A DNA stretch of 64,000 nucleotides from Cyrtodaria siliqua (GCA_037043455.1 JAWPHD010010369.1:1-64000); one strand, 5' to 3'; positions 36,194-47,864 are shown, counted from the first letter of the stretch. The notes: generated from the sequence alone by a model not told the origin. Numbers and translations are program-made.

Positions 36194-38329
36194 TTATACA
36201 TTGGCTTTGCTCAGAAGTTCAATAATGTGCCATTTTGCCGCGTTGTGCAGTGGTTGTATTTTCCAAGATTTTACGAAACATTGGATCGCTTTGCCTATGC
36301 TATTTTCCTGGATATATATCCAGCCCAATAAGTTGTACGCGGTTTCTTTGTGCCTAAGGTTCGGATCGTCTCTGATCACCCACTCCATGTTGTCTATGGC
36401 GACTTTCTTGTGTGCGTTTTTGTTAAGTCGTCTATACGCTAGATATTGCATGAAGAAAAAATAGACTTTAGCATCAACAACCGCCCAATCAAACCACTCA
36501 GTGTCGCACTTGTCATAATTACGCGATCCTGCTGGTATGCCGACTGACCGGAACATTTCATGCCTTAACGCGTCCGAGATGATACTGCACATATGAGGCA
36601 CAAACTGTACACATGGGGTGAAATACATTGCAGTATCGTCTAAAGTCAAATTACCGTCAGGCATTTTCCTGAGGAGGTTGTGGTTACACGTATGCTCTAC
36701 TCGTCTACATGCACATTGTGTGACCAACAATGATATACTCGTTTCAAGGCGTGATAGCAATAGTTCACATATACGATATTGACCAAGAAAAAGCAGCTTT
36801 GAAACGAAAGCTAAAACAAAACTAAAATCACATCTTTCTCCAACAGCGGTTTTATATGCAATCAGTGACAACGATACACACGATCTACTTATGTTTCCGT
36901 CTGTATAGTTTTCCAGACCGAATGCCAAAATCTCCTGGGCAAAAATTGATCTGATGCTTGGTAAAATCATCATTTTTGCCACATGGGTTTCTTCTCTCGT
37001 GTGTTCAGAAAGAATATCTGTACTTTGCAGCGTACACATATACCGTATTATCTTTGCTATGGATGTACGTAATTCTATATCCAGGCAAAGCTTCTGAATG
37101 GTGTGTTGTTTGAAAAATGAAACCTGTTCAAACACGCTTTTAGTCATAGTATAAATGCTATAGCTTTGGTCACACATAACTGGACAACGTATTACAGGAG
37201 CGCTTGCTGCACGTGCGATACTCTCTCCAATCCCGTCACACTGAATACGGAGTAAGAATGTACATCCCTCTGATAGTAACCCGTGTATAACTTGGTACAG
37301 CTTTATTCTTAAGTCTCCTTGAATTTTTCTAGCAAACATATTTTCCTCTTTAATGAAATAGTTTGGACAAAAGCCGACACTGACTCAGCACAGTAATGTG
37401 TTCAAACAACAAAATACACATGCCAGAAAGTTAGGTGGCGTCCACCATTCTACTGGTAATAGTTCTACCATATACAAGATACACGTCTTACAATGGTATG
37501 AACTGAGAGAATCTTGCCCGATTTCACGTTTAATCAAATCCTTCTTTATTATTTTTAAGAGAACATAACAATTGAACTGAATAGGAGATAGTCGGAACAT
37601 GAGTTGTCTTTCGTGGAGCGAGTATGATATCCTCCATTCGAGATTCTTCTCCCCGCTAAATGGGTTACCGATTGGAACAAAGAAGCACCCGTACGAGTTT
37701 AACAAATCGATAAATTCGTGTGGATATCTATTACTGAGACGAAAGCGTGTGATCCAGTTGGATGCAAAAGATGGACATGTCTTACATCTATAAGCCGTAA
37801 CAAAGTCTACTGCTGCGTATCCTTGTTGAGCACGACGAGTGCCTGCTGGTCCATTCAGCTCATCTACATAATGAACATTACTAAATGATGATTTATTGTT
37901 CCTCACAAGTCTGCCATACATGTCAATACTCATATAGTCATCACCAGCTCGTGCATTATCTACATTAGAAGGAACACTATGTTCTACATGTTGTAGTTTT
38001 ACATATCCAGGGTAGGTTGTATGGTCTCTAACAAGAAGAAAACATTCTCCATCAGGCAGAACCTCGCACATGTTCTCAAATACTGGATAACGTTCGTCAC
38101 ATACTAGCACATCCATATCTGAATCTAATCCTACCGTAGTAGAGCCTTCAGATGAACTACCGAATATGTACTGTGTACCATTGTCACCAGGTAACTGTCT
38201 GCTCATTGTGCCCAGTATTTCGCTTGTTATGGATGTTTTCATGTGCATCTTACGTTCTTCATCGAAGACGCCGATAGTGTCCATAATCTCGCACAGCCTC
38301 AAAGAGAGTGCCCGGATGTAGTCGCTCAT
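36194..38329 (-). pseudogene. cGAS-like receptor / Mab-21 domain protein, interrupted by one in-frame TGA
   Basis: Relatives are nucleotidyltransferases that sense nucleic acids in the cytosol and make cyclic-dinucleotide-type signals for innate immunity. The frame runs from ATG at 38329 to 36194, 711 codons. Seen: GSSSEG at residues 57-62; D71 and D73 in GLDSDMDVLV as metal-binding acids; D175 in AAVDFV as candidate third acid; the FRLSPIQFNCYVLLKIIKK and SSYHCKTCILYMVE blocks; and a C-terminal helical repeat at ~660-711 (ETAYNLLGWIYIQENSIGKA) like a TPR. Codon 315 (37385-37387) is TGA, followed in the same frame by VSVGFCPNYFI; the family has Trp-Val before this block, so TGG to TGA is the simplest reading. 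CTCTTTAG just before the ATG may be an acceptor, implying a 5'UTR intron. Either a recent null allele or a sequencing error; two separate genes is less likely. Confidence 0.9.
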
Positions 38330-38339
38330 TGTAAATCTA

Positions 38340-38673
38340 AAGAGATAATACTATAGTAATAAATATATACTATTTTAATCATTACAATAATGTAACTAGA
38401 ATAACAATCAGAAGACTAAATGCAACTATAGATACTATTATTATTTAATTTACTGTTGTTATTATACTATATACAATTATGATAATAGTACAACAATATT
38501 AGTGATAACAGTAAGAATCAAATATGTATACAACACATGAATCTTTTAAATGTTTGTAGTAATAATACATTACTGATTATTATTATCATTATTTCATTAT
38601 TATTATTATGACTATTGCTCTTGTTATATTTTTATTCTTGTTTTTATTATTATTATTACTATTGCTGTTGTTG

Positions 38674-38710
<37 letters not shown>

Positions 38711-39180
38711 AATCATAGTTTTATTCACTGCAATGAATTTGGTAAATGTGAATATTTTATTATGTAAATGTTTACAATACATTAACAGTAATCGGCTCAC
38801 TTGAAAGGTTTACAGATATAAGACAAAATGTACATGTAAATGTATTATGTCTAATACTCATTATTAGAGAGAGAGAGAGAGAGAGAGATGATAATGAAAT
38901 GATATTTTCGGAAGAAGCTGGAAGCATATACACCAATAGCTATATATAGGCCATTCTTCATTCTCGACCATATACACGTTTTGAAGTGAAAGTTGATTTG
39001 TTTAATGTATAGCATGATGAATGCATATCAAAAATACATATATACTGAAGACGATGATAATCTATAAGTATTATCCACTTATTGCTTTAATCATTTATAT
39101 TTGTTGTTTTCATTTTCTGTAACCTACATGTAACACATAGTTTCCGTTATGAATTACTCAAACTGCGCGTACATTGATTG
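38340..39180. other. Low-complexity upstream region of the cGAS-like gene
   Basis: AT-rich, with ATT/TTA trinucleotide runs (38580-38710) and a (GA)n run (about 38867-38888). The promoter of the minus-strand gene would lie here, but no specific element can be named. Confidence 0.6.
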
Positions 39181-39345
39181 TCAAGGGTGGATCAAAAGAG
39201 GAGTAGGACGACCCAGCAGCGAGATAGGGTATGGCAGACGCAGCGCTGCCACCGACCCACCGCACCCCCACCAAACTCCACCAACACACACAAAAACCAA
39301 AATCCAGCCATAGCTTCCAGATTTTAAGGGAGCTCGTGCCCGATT

Positions 39346-39620
39346 TAGAAGAAGAAGAAGAAGAAGAAGAAGAAGAAGAAGAAGAAGAAAGAAGAAGAAG
39401 AAGAAGAAGAAGAAGAAGAAGAAGAAGAAGAAGGAGAAGAAGAGAAGAAGAAGAAGAAAAAGAAGAAGAAGAAGGAGAAGAAGAAGAGAAGAAGAAGAAG
39501 AAGAAAAAGAAGAAGAAGAAGAAGAAGAAGGAGAAGAAGAAGAAGAAAGAGAAGAGAAGAAGAAGAAGAAGAAGAAGAAGAAGAAGAAGAAGAAGAAGAA
39601 GAAGAAGAAGAAGAAGAAGA
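39346..39620. repeat. GAA/AAG purine tract of ~275 bp
   Basis: Almost pure polypurine GAAGAAGAA with GGAGAA and AAAAAG interruptions. It directly abuts the first unit of the 39-bp satellite. The poly-Lys/Arg/Glu and poly-Ser/Phe frames are translation artefacts. Confidence 0.97.
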
Positions 39621-41868
39621 TGGTAACACTGTATGGCATAGATCCATTCAGTCATACTATGGTAACACTGTATCACATAGATCCATTCAGTCATACTATG
39701 AAAACAAAGTGTGGCATAGATCCATTCAGTCATACTATGGTAACACTGTATGGAATAGATCCATTCAGTCATACTATGGTAACACTGTATGACATAGATC
39801 CATTCACACATACTATGGTAACACTGTATCGCATAGACCCATTCTGTCATACTACAGTGACACTGCATGGCATAGATCCATTCAGTCATACTACGGTGAC
39901 ACTGTATGGCATAGACCCATTCAGCCATACTACGGTGACACTGTATGCCATAGACCCATTCACCCATACTACGTTGACACTGTATGACATAGATCGATTC
40001 AGCCATACTACAGTGACACTGTATGACATAGACCCATTTAGCCATACTACAGTGACACTGTATGACATATATCGATTCAGCCATACTACAGTGACACTGT
40101 ATGACATAGACCCATTCAGCCATACTACGGTGACTCTGTATGACATAGACCCATTTAGCCATACTACAGTGACACTGTATGACATAGATCGATTCAGCCA
40201 TACTACGGTGACACTATATGACATAGACCCATTCAACCATACTACAGTGCCACTGTGTGACATAGACCAATTTAGCCATACTACGGTGACACTGTATGAC
40301 AAAGACCCATTTAGCCATACTACGGTGACACTGTATGACAAAGACCCATTTAGCCATACTACGGTGACACTGTATGACATAGATCGATTCAGCCATACTA
40401 CAGTGAAACTGTATGACATAGACCTATTTAGCCATACTACAGTGACACTGTATGACATATATCGATTCAGCCATACTACAGTGACACTGTATGACATATA
40501 CCCATTTAGCCATACTACGGTGACTCTGTATGACATAGACCCATTTAGCCATACTACAGTGACACTGTATGACATAGATCGATTCAGCCATACTACAGTG
40601 ACACTGTATGACATAGATCGATTCAGCCATACTACAGTGACACTGTATGACATAGACCCTTCAGCCATACTACAGTGACACTGTATGAAATAGACCCATT
40701 TAGCTATACTACAATGACACTGTATGACATAGACCCATTCACCCATACTACGTTGACACTGTATGACATAGATCGATTCAGCCAAACTACAGTGACACTG
40801 TATCACATAGACCCATTTAGCCATACTACAGTGACACTGTATGACATAGATCCATTTAGCCATACTACAGTGACACTGTATGACATAGACCTATTCAGCC
40901 ATACTACAGTGACACAGTATGACATAGACCCATTTAGCCATACTACGGTGACACTATATGACATAGACCCATTCAGCCATACTACAGTGCCACTGTATGA
41001 CATAGACCCATTTAGCCATACTACAGTGACACTGTATGACATAGACCCATTTAGCCATACTACGGTGACACTGTATGAAATAGACCCATTTAGCCATACT
41101 ACGGTGACACTGTATGACATAGACCCATTCAGCCGTACTACGGTGACACTGTATGACATATACCTATTCAACCGTTCTACGGTGACACTGTATGACATAG
41201 ACCCATTTAGCCATACTACAGTGACACTGTATGACATAGACCCATTTAGCCATACTATGGTGACACTATATGACATAGACCCATCCAGCCATACTACGGT
41301 GACACTGTATGACATAGACCCATTCAGCCATACTACAGTGACACTGTATGCCATAGACCCATTTAGCCATACTATGGTGACACTATATGACATAGACCCA
41401 TCCAGCCATACTACGGTGACACTGTATGACACAGACCCATTCAGCCATACTACGGTTACACTGTATGACATAGACCCATTCATCCATACTACGGTGACAC
41501 TGTATGACATAGACCAATTCAGCTATACTAAGGTTACACTGTATGACTAAGACCCATTCAACCATACTACGGTGACTCTGTATGGCATATACCCATTCAG
41601 CCACACTACGGTGACACTGTATGGCATACGCCCATTCAGCCATACTACTGTAACACTGTATGGAATAGACCCATTCAGTCATACTACGGCAACACTCTAT
41701 GGTATAGACACATTCAGCCATACTACGTTGACACAGTATGACATAGACACATTCATCCATACTACATTGACACTGTATATCATAGACCCATTCAGCCATA
41801 CTACATTGACACTGTATGTCATAGACCCATTCAGCCATAATACAGTGGCACTGTATGACACAGGCTCA
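39620..41868. repeat. 39-bp satellite array 1, about 58 copies
   Basis: The unit reads CATACTACGGTGACACTGTA followed by TGACATAGACCCATTCAGC. It is 13 codons long, and several frames on both strands lack stops, giving HTTVTLYDIDPFS forward and MAEWVYVIQCHRS or VVWLNGSMSYSVT in reverse. Subvariants (GATCGATTCAGC, GACCCATTTAGC) occur in clusters, suggesting block duplications. A short continuation lies at 45080-45235 beyond the retroelement. Confidence 0.97.
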
Positions 41869-42162
41869 TTCAACCTACGGCATTTGTTTTCGAAAGGTCC
41901 TTAATATAGATTACCTTCAGCTATTGATTTTAATGCCTGTCGTGCCCAGATCGCCCACTCCATTGAAGATTTTAGTATAAAATGGTGACGTAGACAACAT
42001 ACGGACCCAAACTCGCTTTCTACTTGGAAAAAGTCTATTCTTAAAATTATAGATACACGTATTAACCTTTATAATGCTAACCCCTCTTTACTACCTCCGA
42101 GACCTAAGTTTTCCTTTCGTAATCTAAATTCGGGAATTCAGGAATTTCATAATAAAAAAGGA
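41869..42162 (+). mobile_element. RT retroelement, 5' coding fragment
   Basis: The plus strand reads NLRHLFSKGP, then after a stop YRLPSAIDFNACRAQIAHSI and EDFSIKW. After another break it reads SLSTWKKSILKIIDTRINLY and LLPPRPKFSFRNLNSG. This resembles the region ahead of the RT core in the same family. It is broken by stops and then joined abruptly to an inverted 3' end (AAAAATATCGGACAGGG). Confidence 0.55.
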
Positions 42163-43738
42163 TAAAAATATCGGACAGGGAAAGCAGCATTCAAGGACGA
42201 CAGTCAACCACAAAACACAAAAACAAACACGCAAACAGACAAACGAAAAGACAAAAGTAAAAAATGCAAACGACATCACAAACACAAAAGGGTTGACAAT
42301 AGGGCTACCGCCTTGGAACGGTCAGTGGCAAAGTAGGCCACTGGGGATTTAAACCGGTTCTAGGGTGCACCAAACCTCACACTTACCCAACTGTCATCCC
42401 ATTAAAACAGGACAGTGTAAATAAAGAAATCCCCGCCATGATCTAATCTCTAACCAACAAGGCAGCATCAATAGGCAATATAAGTAAAACACAAATATGC
42501 TCGTGTAAATATAATACAAAAAAACAATAGCCTAGAAAGCCACAATGAAGGTACTCAATGACTTTGCAGAAGCCAGAGCAGTAAGAGAATAAACCATTAA
42601 GGGCACGACAAGAAAGATCATGGACAAACATCAAACGCCACCGTCCCAATGGGCTTTAGGTAGGCGTCATCACAGGGTCCACAGCCTGTCCGGTCATCGT
42701 ACAATTAAAGAGGAAAGCATAGTGGCGAACTGTAAAAGGGTCCACGACCAAGCATGCAGTACGTTGCAAAATGATAGCGTCATAACCTCTTTTGATAAAC
42801 TTTTTAACAAGTTTAACAAAGATAGTATGAAAGTGATCATGACCAAGAATCTTACGAAGTTTATAAATCACATCACCATAGAAGTCAGGTTGTGATAGTC
42901 CTTGTCGCAGAAGAGTCCTTAAATTACATTTATATTTGGAAAGAAGATCAGGGTTACGATAATAAAATTTTGCAAAGGTTTTACGAAGTTTATGGTAACG
43001 GTAACCCTGATTGAGTAACTTTTTAGTTATACAAAGATTACGAATATTAAAGTCCTCAACTCGAGTACAAGCTCTAGAAAAACGAATAAGTTGAGACAGA
43101 TACACCCCATAAGAAGTTGCTCGGGGAACATCCCCATCCAAGTGGGGATAATTAACAATGTCAAAATTAAAATCATCTCTCTTGTCATAGATTTTGCTAA
43201 TTATTTTACCATTTTCAATCAAGAGATCTAAATCAAGAAAAGAAGCGTTATTATCAGATATATTTTCTTTATTAAGCCGAAGTTATTTAGGATAAATATT
43301 ATGAACCATAGTTGGAAAGAAAGGGTTGTCAATGTTCAGTATGTCATCCAGATACCGAGAGGTGTCATTAAAAGCTTCAATAACATCTGCCTGGTTATCT
43401 GGTGAAAGACTCAACATGAAATCCCTTTCATAGCAAAATAAAAACAAATCTGCGACAAGTGGTGCACAGTTCGTACCCATAGGGATACCAACAATTTGTC
43501 TATAAACGGTGGTACCATACCTGACGAAAATATTATCTAATAGGAAGATGAGTGCTTCACAAACTTCATAGCAAGTCCACATAGTATAATTGTCTATACT
43601 GCCGTTAGTGAAAAACGCTTTAATATTATTACATGCCAAAAATGTAGTATTTTCTCTAGCGAATGTTTTTTGAATAAGAGAAATTAGCTTGTCTTTAATA
43701 AGATGATGTGGTAAGGTTGTATATAGTGTAGAGAAAAA
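42162..43738 (-). mobile_element. RT retroelement copy A (inverted), reverse transcriptase remnant
   Basis: On the minus strand from 43738 down: FSTLYTTLPHHLIKDKL, then VGIPMGTNCAPLVADLFLFC (RT motif B region) and SRYLDDILNIDNPFF (YLDD catalytic motif). A TAA follows where copy B has GAA, and then the C-terminal domain from 43222 to 42656 (KIISKIYDKRDDFNFDIVNY ... MTGQAVDPVMTPT). The 3' UTR to 42162 contains the tail found alone at 8.4, 18.8 and 20.8 kb. RT copies RNA into DNA. The lineage is probably Penelope-like or a related non-LTR type, judged from motifs and the arrangement of partial copies. No endonuclease domain is visible. Not functional: 5'-truncated and with a nonsense codon. Confidence 0.8.
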
Positions 43739-43872
43739 AGGATAAAAATATCGGACAGGAAAAGCAGCATTCAAGGACGACAGTCAACCACAAAACACAA
43801 AAACAAACACGCAAACAGACAAACGAAAAGACAAAAGTAATAAAAAATGCAAACGACATCACAAACACAAAA
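43739..43872 (-). mobile_element. Extra retroelement 3' terminus at the palindrome centre
   Basis: GGATAAAAATATCGGACAGG through ATCACAAACACAAAA repeats 42162-42290 almost exactly. It forms a direct terminal repeat (pLTR-like) around copy A and lies at the junction with inverted copy B. Confidence 0.8.
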
Positions 43873-45070
43873 TTTTAATGACACCTCTCGGTATCTGGAT
43901 GACATACTGAACATTGACAACCCTTTCTTTCCAACTATGGTTCATAATATTTATCCTAAAGAACTTCGGCTTAATAAAAAACCCTGATAATAACGCTTCT
44001 TTTCTTGATTTAGATCTCTCGATTGAAAATGGTAAAATAATTAGCAAAATCTATGACAAGAGAGATAATTTTAATTTTGACATTATTAATTATCCCCACT
44101 TGGATGGGGATGTTCCCCGAGCAACTTCTTATGGGGTGTATCTGTCTCAACTTATTCGTTTTTCAAGAGCTTGTACTCGAGTTGAGGACTTTAATATTCG
44201 TAATCTTTGTATAACTAAAAAGTTACTCAATCAGGGTTACCGTTACCATAAACTTCGTAATTTATTTTATTATCGTAACCCTGATCTTCTTTCCAAATAT
44301 AAATGTAATTTAAGGACTCTTCTGCGACAAGGACTATCACAACCTGACTTCTATGGTGATGTAATTTATAAACTTCGTAAGATTCTTGGTCATGATCACT
44401 TTCATACTATCTTTGTTAAACTTGTTAAAAAGTTTATCAAAAGAGGTTATGACCCTATCATTTTGCAACGTACTGCATGCTTGGTGGACCCTTTTGCAGT
44501 TCACCACTATGCTTTTCTCTTTAATTGTACGATGACCGGACAGGCTGTGGACCCTATGATGACGCCTACCTAAAGCTCATTGGGACGGTGGCGTTTGATG
44601 TTTGTCCATGTTCTTTCTTGTCGTGCCCTTAATGGTGTATTCTCTTACTGCTTTGGCTTCTGCCAAATCATTGAATACCTTCATTGTGGCTTTCTAGGCT
44701 ACTGTTTTTTTGTATTATATTTACACGAGCATATTTGTGTTTTACTTATATTGCCTATTGATGCTGCCTTGTTGGTTAGAGTTAAGATCATGGCGGGGAT
44801 GTCTTTATTTACACTGTCCTGTTTTAATGGGATGACAGTAGGGTAAGTGTGAGGTTTGGTGCACCCTAGAACCGGTTTAAACCCCAGTGGCATACTTTAC
44901 CACTGACCGTTCCTAGGCGGTAGCCCTATTGTCAACCCTATTGTGTTTGTGATGTCGTTTGCATTTTTTATTAATTTTGCCTTTTGGTTTGTCAGTTTGT
45001 GTGTTTGTTTTTGTGTTTTGTGGTTGACTGTCGTCCTTGAATGCTGCTTTCCCTGTCCGATATGTTTAGC
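43873..45070 (+). mobile_element. RT retroelement copy B, C-terminal half and 3' UTR
   Basis: Starts in the RT core (TGACACCTCTCGGTATCTGG encodes the DTSRYLDD region) and continues after a frameshift with NNASFLDLDLSIENGKIISK to MTGQAVDPMMTPT and a stop at ~44573. The 3' UTR runs to TTTCCCTGTCCGATATG. It is an inverted near-duplicate of copy A, so the 42.2-45.07 kb block is a large palindrome. The 88-codon frame in the UTR (44580-44846) is hydrophobic but has no known match. Confidence 0.8.
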
Positions 45071-45079
45071 CTTCTTTAC

Positions 45080-45235
45080 TGCGGTGACACTGTATGACAC
45101 AGACTCATTCAACCATACTACGGTGACACTGTATGACAAAGGCCCATTCAGCCATACTATGGTAACACTGTATGACATAAACCCATGCACCCATACTAAT
45201 ACTTTATGACATAGGCACGTTCAGCCATACTATGA
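45080..45235. repeat. 39-bp satellite, continuation after the retroelement
   Basis: Four diverged units (GCGGTGACACTGTATGACAC, CCATACTATGGTAACACTGT) continue the array that stops at 41868. This shows that the retroelement block sits inside the array. Confidence 0.9.
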
Positions 45236-45494
45236 AATCATTCATTGTTTAATTTATTTAACATCGTTTTTTCCCCTCAAAAGTGAAAACAATACGCTGT
45301 ACATGACAACTGCATGACTAAAGCAAATACGATACACTTAAACACTCTTAACAGGGATCATAATGAAATGATAAACAATATATACTTTATTATACATGGC
45401 AAACATATCATGATAATTTATTACAATCTTTTATTTTTATTATTATTTGTATTATTATTATCATTATTATTGTTGTTATCGTTATTGCTGCTGT

Positions 45495-45599
45495 CAGACG
45501 TTAGACGGACAGTTTGCTTGACCGAAAAACTAATAATTACGAGGCGAAGCCGAGTAAATATTTGTTTTTCGGTCAAGCAAATCGCCCGCCTAACGTCTG
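45495..45599. repeat. 36-bp-arm hairpin left of the Crypton remnant
   Basis: CAGACGTTAGACGGACAGTT..GACCGAAAAAC is inverted as GTTTTTCGGTC..CCTAACGTCTG with only a few mismatches. The loop contains GAGGCGAAGCC. The inner phrase GTTAGACGGACA recurs at 47681. Confidence 0.85.
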
Positions 45600-45839
45600 T
45601 TAGAGACACTTTTGTAGTTAGACGAGTACGTGTATCTGACTTGTACGTCGGGTAGATCAATTGCTGTTCTTGTTTTAAAGATATACGCGATGGATCCACT
45701 GAAAATTAGTTCTTATTAATGTTTTAAAAAAAGCAAATATATCTGACATCTTATTCAAATCCAAATACAACACACATGATATGCACGGGAATGACATGCT
45801 GTCGCGCCAAGTGCTTTTCCTCGTGGTAGCTGGTTGTCA

Positions 45840-46292
45840 ATGTCTACAACAATTTCAGAAGACATATTTGATGTTGAGACGGATTTAATTTTGAGTGAAA
45901 TGTGTATTACAAAGGACAAAGATGATTTATTTCATATGGATAATGACCTCATAATGAGTCAATTTAATATGGATGAAATGGGGAAACGGGACGACTTGGG
46001 TAATTGCGTCTTTTTGCAAATCGTTGCTGCCGATAGTTCGTGTGAAAAACATTTTACTAAAATGTCGAGTGATAATGAAGTTGAAATAATGAGAAAATCG
46101 AGAACATCTAAAAATACTCAAAAGAACACTGTGTGGGGTGTAAACGTTTGGAATGCGTAGAGGAAATGGCGCAACGACAAAGTACTTCAAGACGAAATAG
46201 CACAGAGTTACGCATATACGTTAGTGCCACCATTATCTGTAACTCTCCAGGCACACGAGCTGAACTACTGGATTTACAGATTTATTATAGAG
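45840..46292 (+). pseudogene. Crypton-type / DUF3504-like gene, N-terminal exon with in-frame TAG
   Basis: The open frame begins MSTTISEDIFDVETDLILSE and reaches TVWGVNVWNA. A TAG follows, and the same frame continues RKWRNDKVLQDEIAQSYAYT, VTLQAHELNYWIYRFIIE and then GTATTG as a plausible donor. The NT.WGV..W..W and L..wI.rFI.E patterns are those of the N-terminal DNA-binding region of Crypton-derived (DUF3504; QRICH1/ZMYM-like) tyrosine recombinases. A Trp is likely at the TAG. With the recombinase exon at 47252, this looks like a decayed mobile recombinase gene. Assignment is by motif memory, so moderate. Confidence 0.6.
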
Positions 46293-46599
46293 GTATTGGT
46301 CTATTTTTTCTGATTTTAATAATTCTCCGAACATTATAGTAAATCACCATTTTGCTAATATTTGATGTCTGTCATTATTTTTCTTCTCAGTTAATATCCA
46401 ATTTAATACCTCCGTAAGGGACAATAACGCGTTAAGCGTATTATACATTGTTTACGTTTACATAAGCAAGTTTATGCTATTCACGACAAACTAAACATTG
46501 TTTCCATTTCCTTCTCCTTTTTTTTATTCATTTACTTTGTCAGTTTTTTTACGTATAACCACTTTTTTCCTAATCTTTTTCTTTTTACAATTATTGTTG

Positions 46600-46632
<33 letters not shown>
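46600..46632. repeat. (GT)n microsatellite
   Basis: Pure GT run of about 16 units. Confidence 0.97.
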
Positions 46633-46634
<2 letters not shown>

Positions 46635-47251
46635 TTTTGTCGCATGCCATTTTAACAATTCATATATTTGCAAGTATATATAATATATAATGATAATGTT
46701 CCCTTTTGCGAATCCCGTTGAAAGTTAAATAAACAAAAGAAAAAAATGTAAAATTCAAATAATCGAGAATATTTCACTTGTAACTTGCAGATAATATGTT
46801 TACACTTTTATCTAGACTCTGCTATACTTGAATAATAAATTTGAACTTGATAAAAGTGTGTATTGATCCATACTCGGCTTATTTCATACTCAAGGTCATG
46901 TGTGTATTGACTAATTCACATAGTTACATGTATCAAGTATGTATTTATAATTTTAGGGTAACTTTACCTAGACATGTGTAAATATATTAAACTGTGAGTT
47001 TCATCTAAAAAATGGTTAATATTATTTACATTCTAATGTTTATCTTTTGCAAATGCAATCTCAAGGGGATTACACAAAATGGGTCATAATCCTTCAGAAA
47101 TATGACCCCTTTTCGTAATCCCGTTGAACATACATTAATAAAAGGGGAAATAGAACTCAGATGATCCTGAATATTTGTACATGCAAGTTGCAGTCTTATA
47201 TGGTTACAGTTTATGTAGACAATGACATGTTTTATATTTAAACAATTACAG

Positions 47252-47470
47252 GTTACTATAGCAACTACATTGTTCCAAGATGGATTCGACGAGCAACTAA
47301 TTGCAGAAAGAATAGGACACAGGAGCATCACCATACTGCCATATAAAACAACGTCTTCGTCAACAAATCATTACAGCTACATGTACATCAGAGGACACAA
47401 AGCCCCCCCTACACAATCTTCTCAAATTAATATTGACCATTGTGCTGTTAAAATACAAATAAAAATGTAA
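47252..47470 (+). pseudogene. Crypton-type tyrosine recombinase, C-terminal exon
   Basis: After ATTACAG the frame reads VTIATTLFQDGFDEQLIAER, then IGHRSITILPYKTTSS. This matches the C-terminal catalytic segment of tyrosine recombinases (G[HL]xR motif: His and second Arg of the R-H-R-Y set), in the form found in DUF3504 proteins. The exon carrying the first catalytic Arg is not recognised between 46300 and 47250, and the final nucleophilic Tyr is uncertain. A relic, or part of an unresolved gene. Confidence 0.6.
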
Positions 47471-47667
47471 AAAATACATGGCTTTAATTTATTTAACCTT
47501 TAAAACAATTGAAACACTGCCTTTATATCGACGTGTGTAAGACTGTTATGAAACACACGGGGATATAGTGTCAAGTCTTCATTTGTGTGTTCTTAGCCCG
47601 AGGATTGATATGCACGTGAGCGTGTCTCTCGTGCGTCTACTTAAAGATTTCGTGCGCTCAAAAGTAT

Positions 47668-47692
47668 CCGTCTAACAACCGTTAGACGGACA
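47668..47692. repeat. Short palindrome right of the Crypton remnant
   Basis: TCCGTCTAAC and GTTAGACGGA surround AACC. Same half-site as in the hairpin at 45495. Together they bracket the recombinase remnant. Confidence 0.8.
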
Positions 47693-47748
47693 CTTATTGA
47701 ATAGCTTTGTGGGGGTTCCGGCGTACAATTATTGTTCATTATTCATTG

Positions 47749-47783
<35 letters not shown>

Positions 47784-47864
47784 CATACTTAGAGACAGTA
47801 TATACAACTTTTGAAATAGTACCGATGTACAAATAACAGTAATACTATTAATAAATATAATAGT

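Noticed and set aside
36194..38329. Two separate minus-strand genes (314 and 381 codons)
   Set aside because: Both frames are the same frame, separated by a single TGA, and together make one continuous Mab-21-type protein; the ATG at 37339 is internal to a conserved block.
39181..40201. Long minus-strand frames rich in Leu, Ser and Phe with MAEWVYVIQ repeats
   Set aside because: They are translations of the GAA tract and the 39-bp satellite; no splice structure, domain or start context supports a gene.
44580..44846. 88-codon hydrophobic frame after the RT as a separate gene
   Set aside because: It lies in the retroelement 3' UTR, is not kept open in the other tail copies, and has no recognised family.
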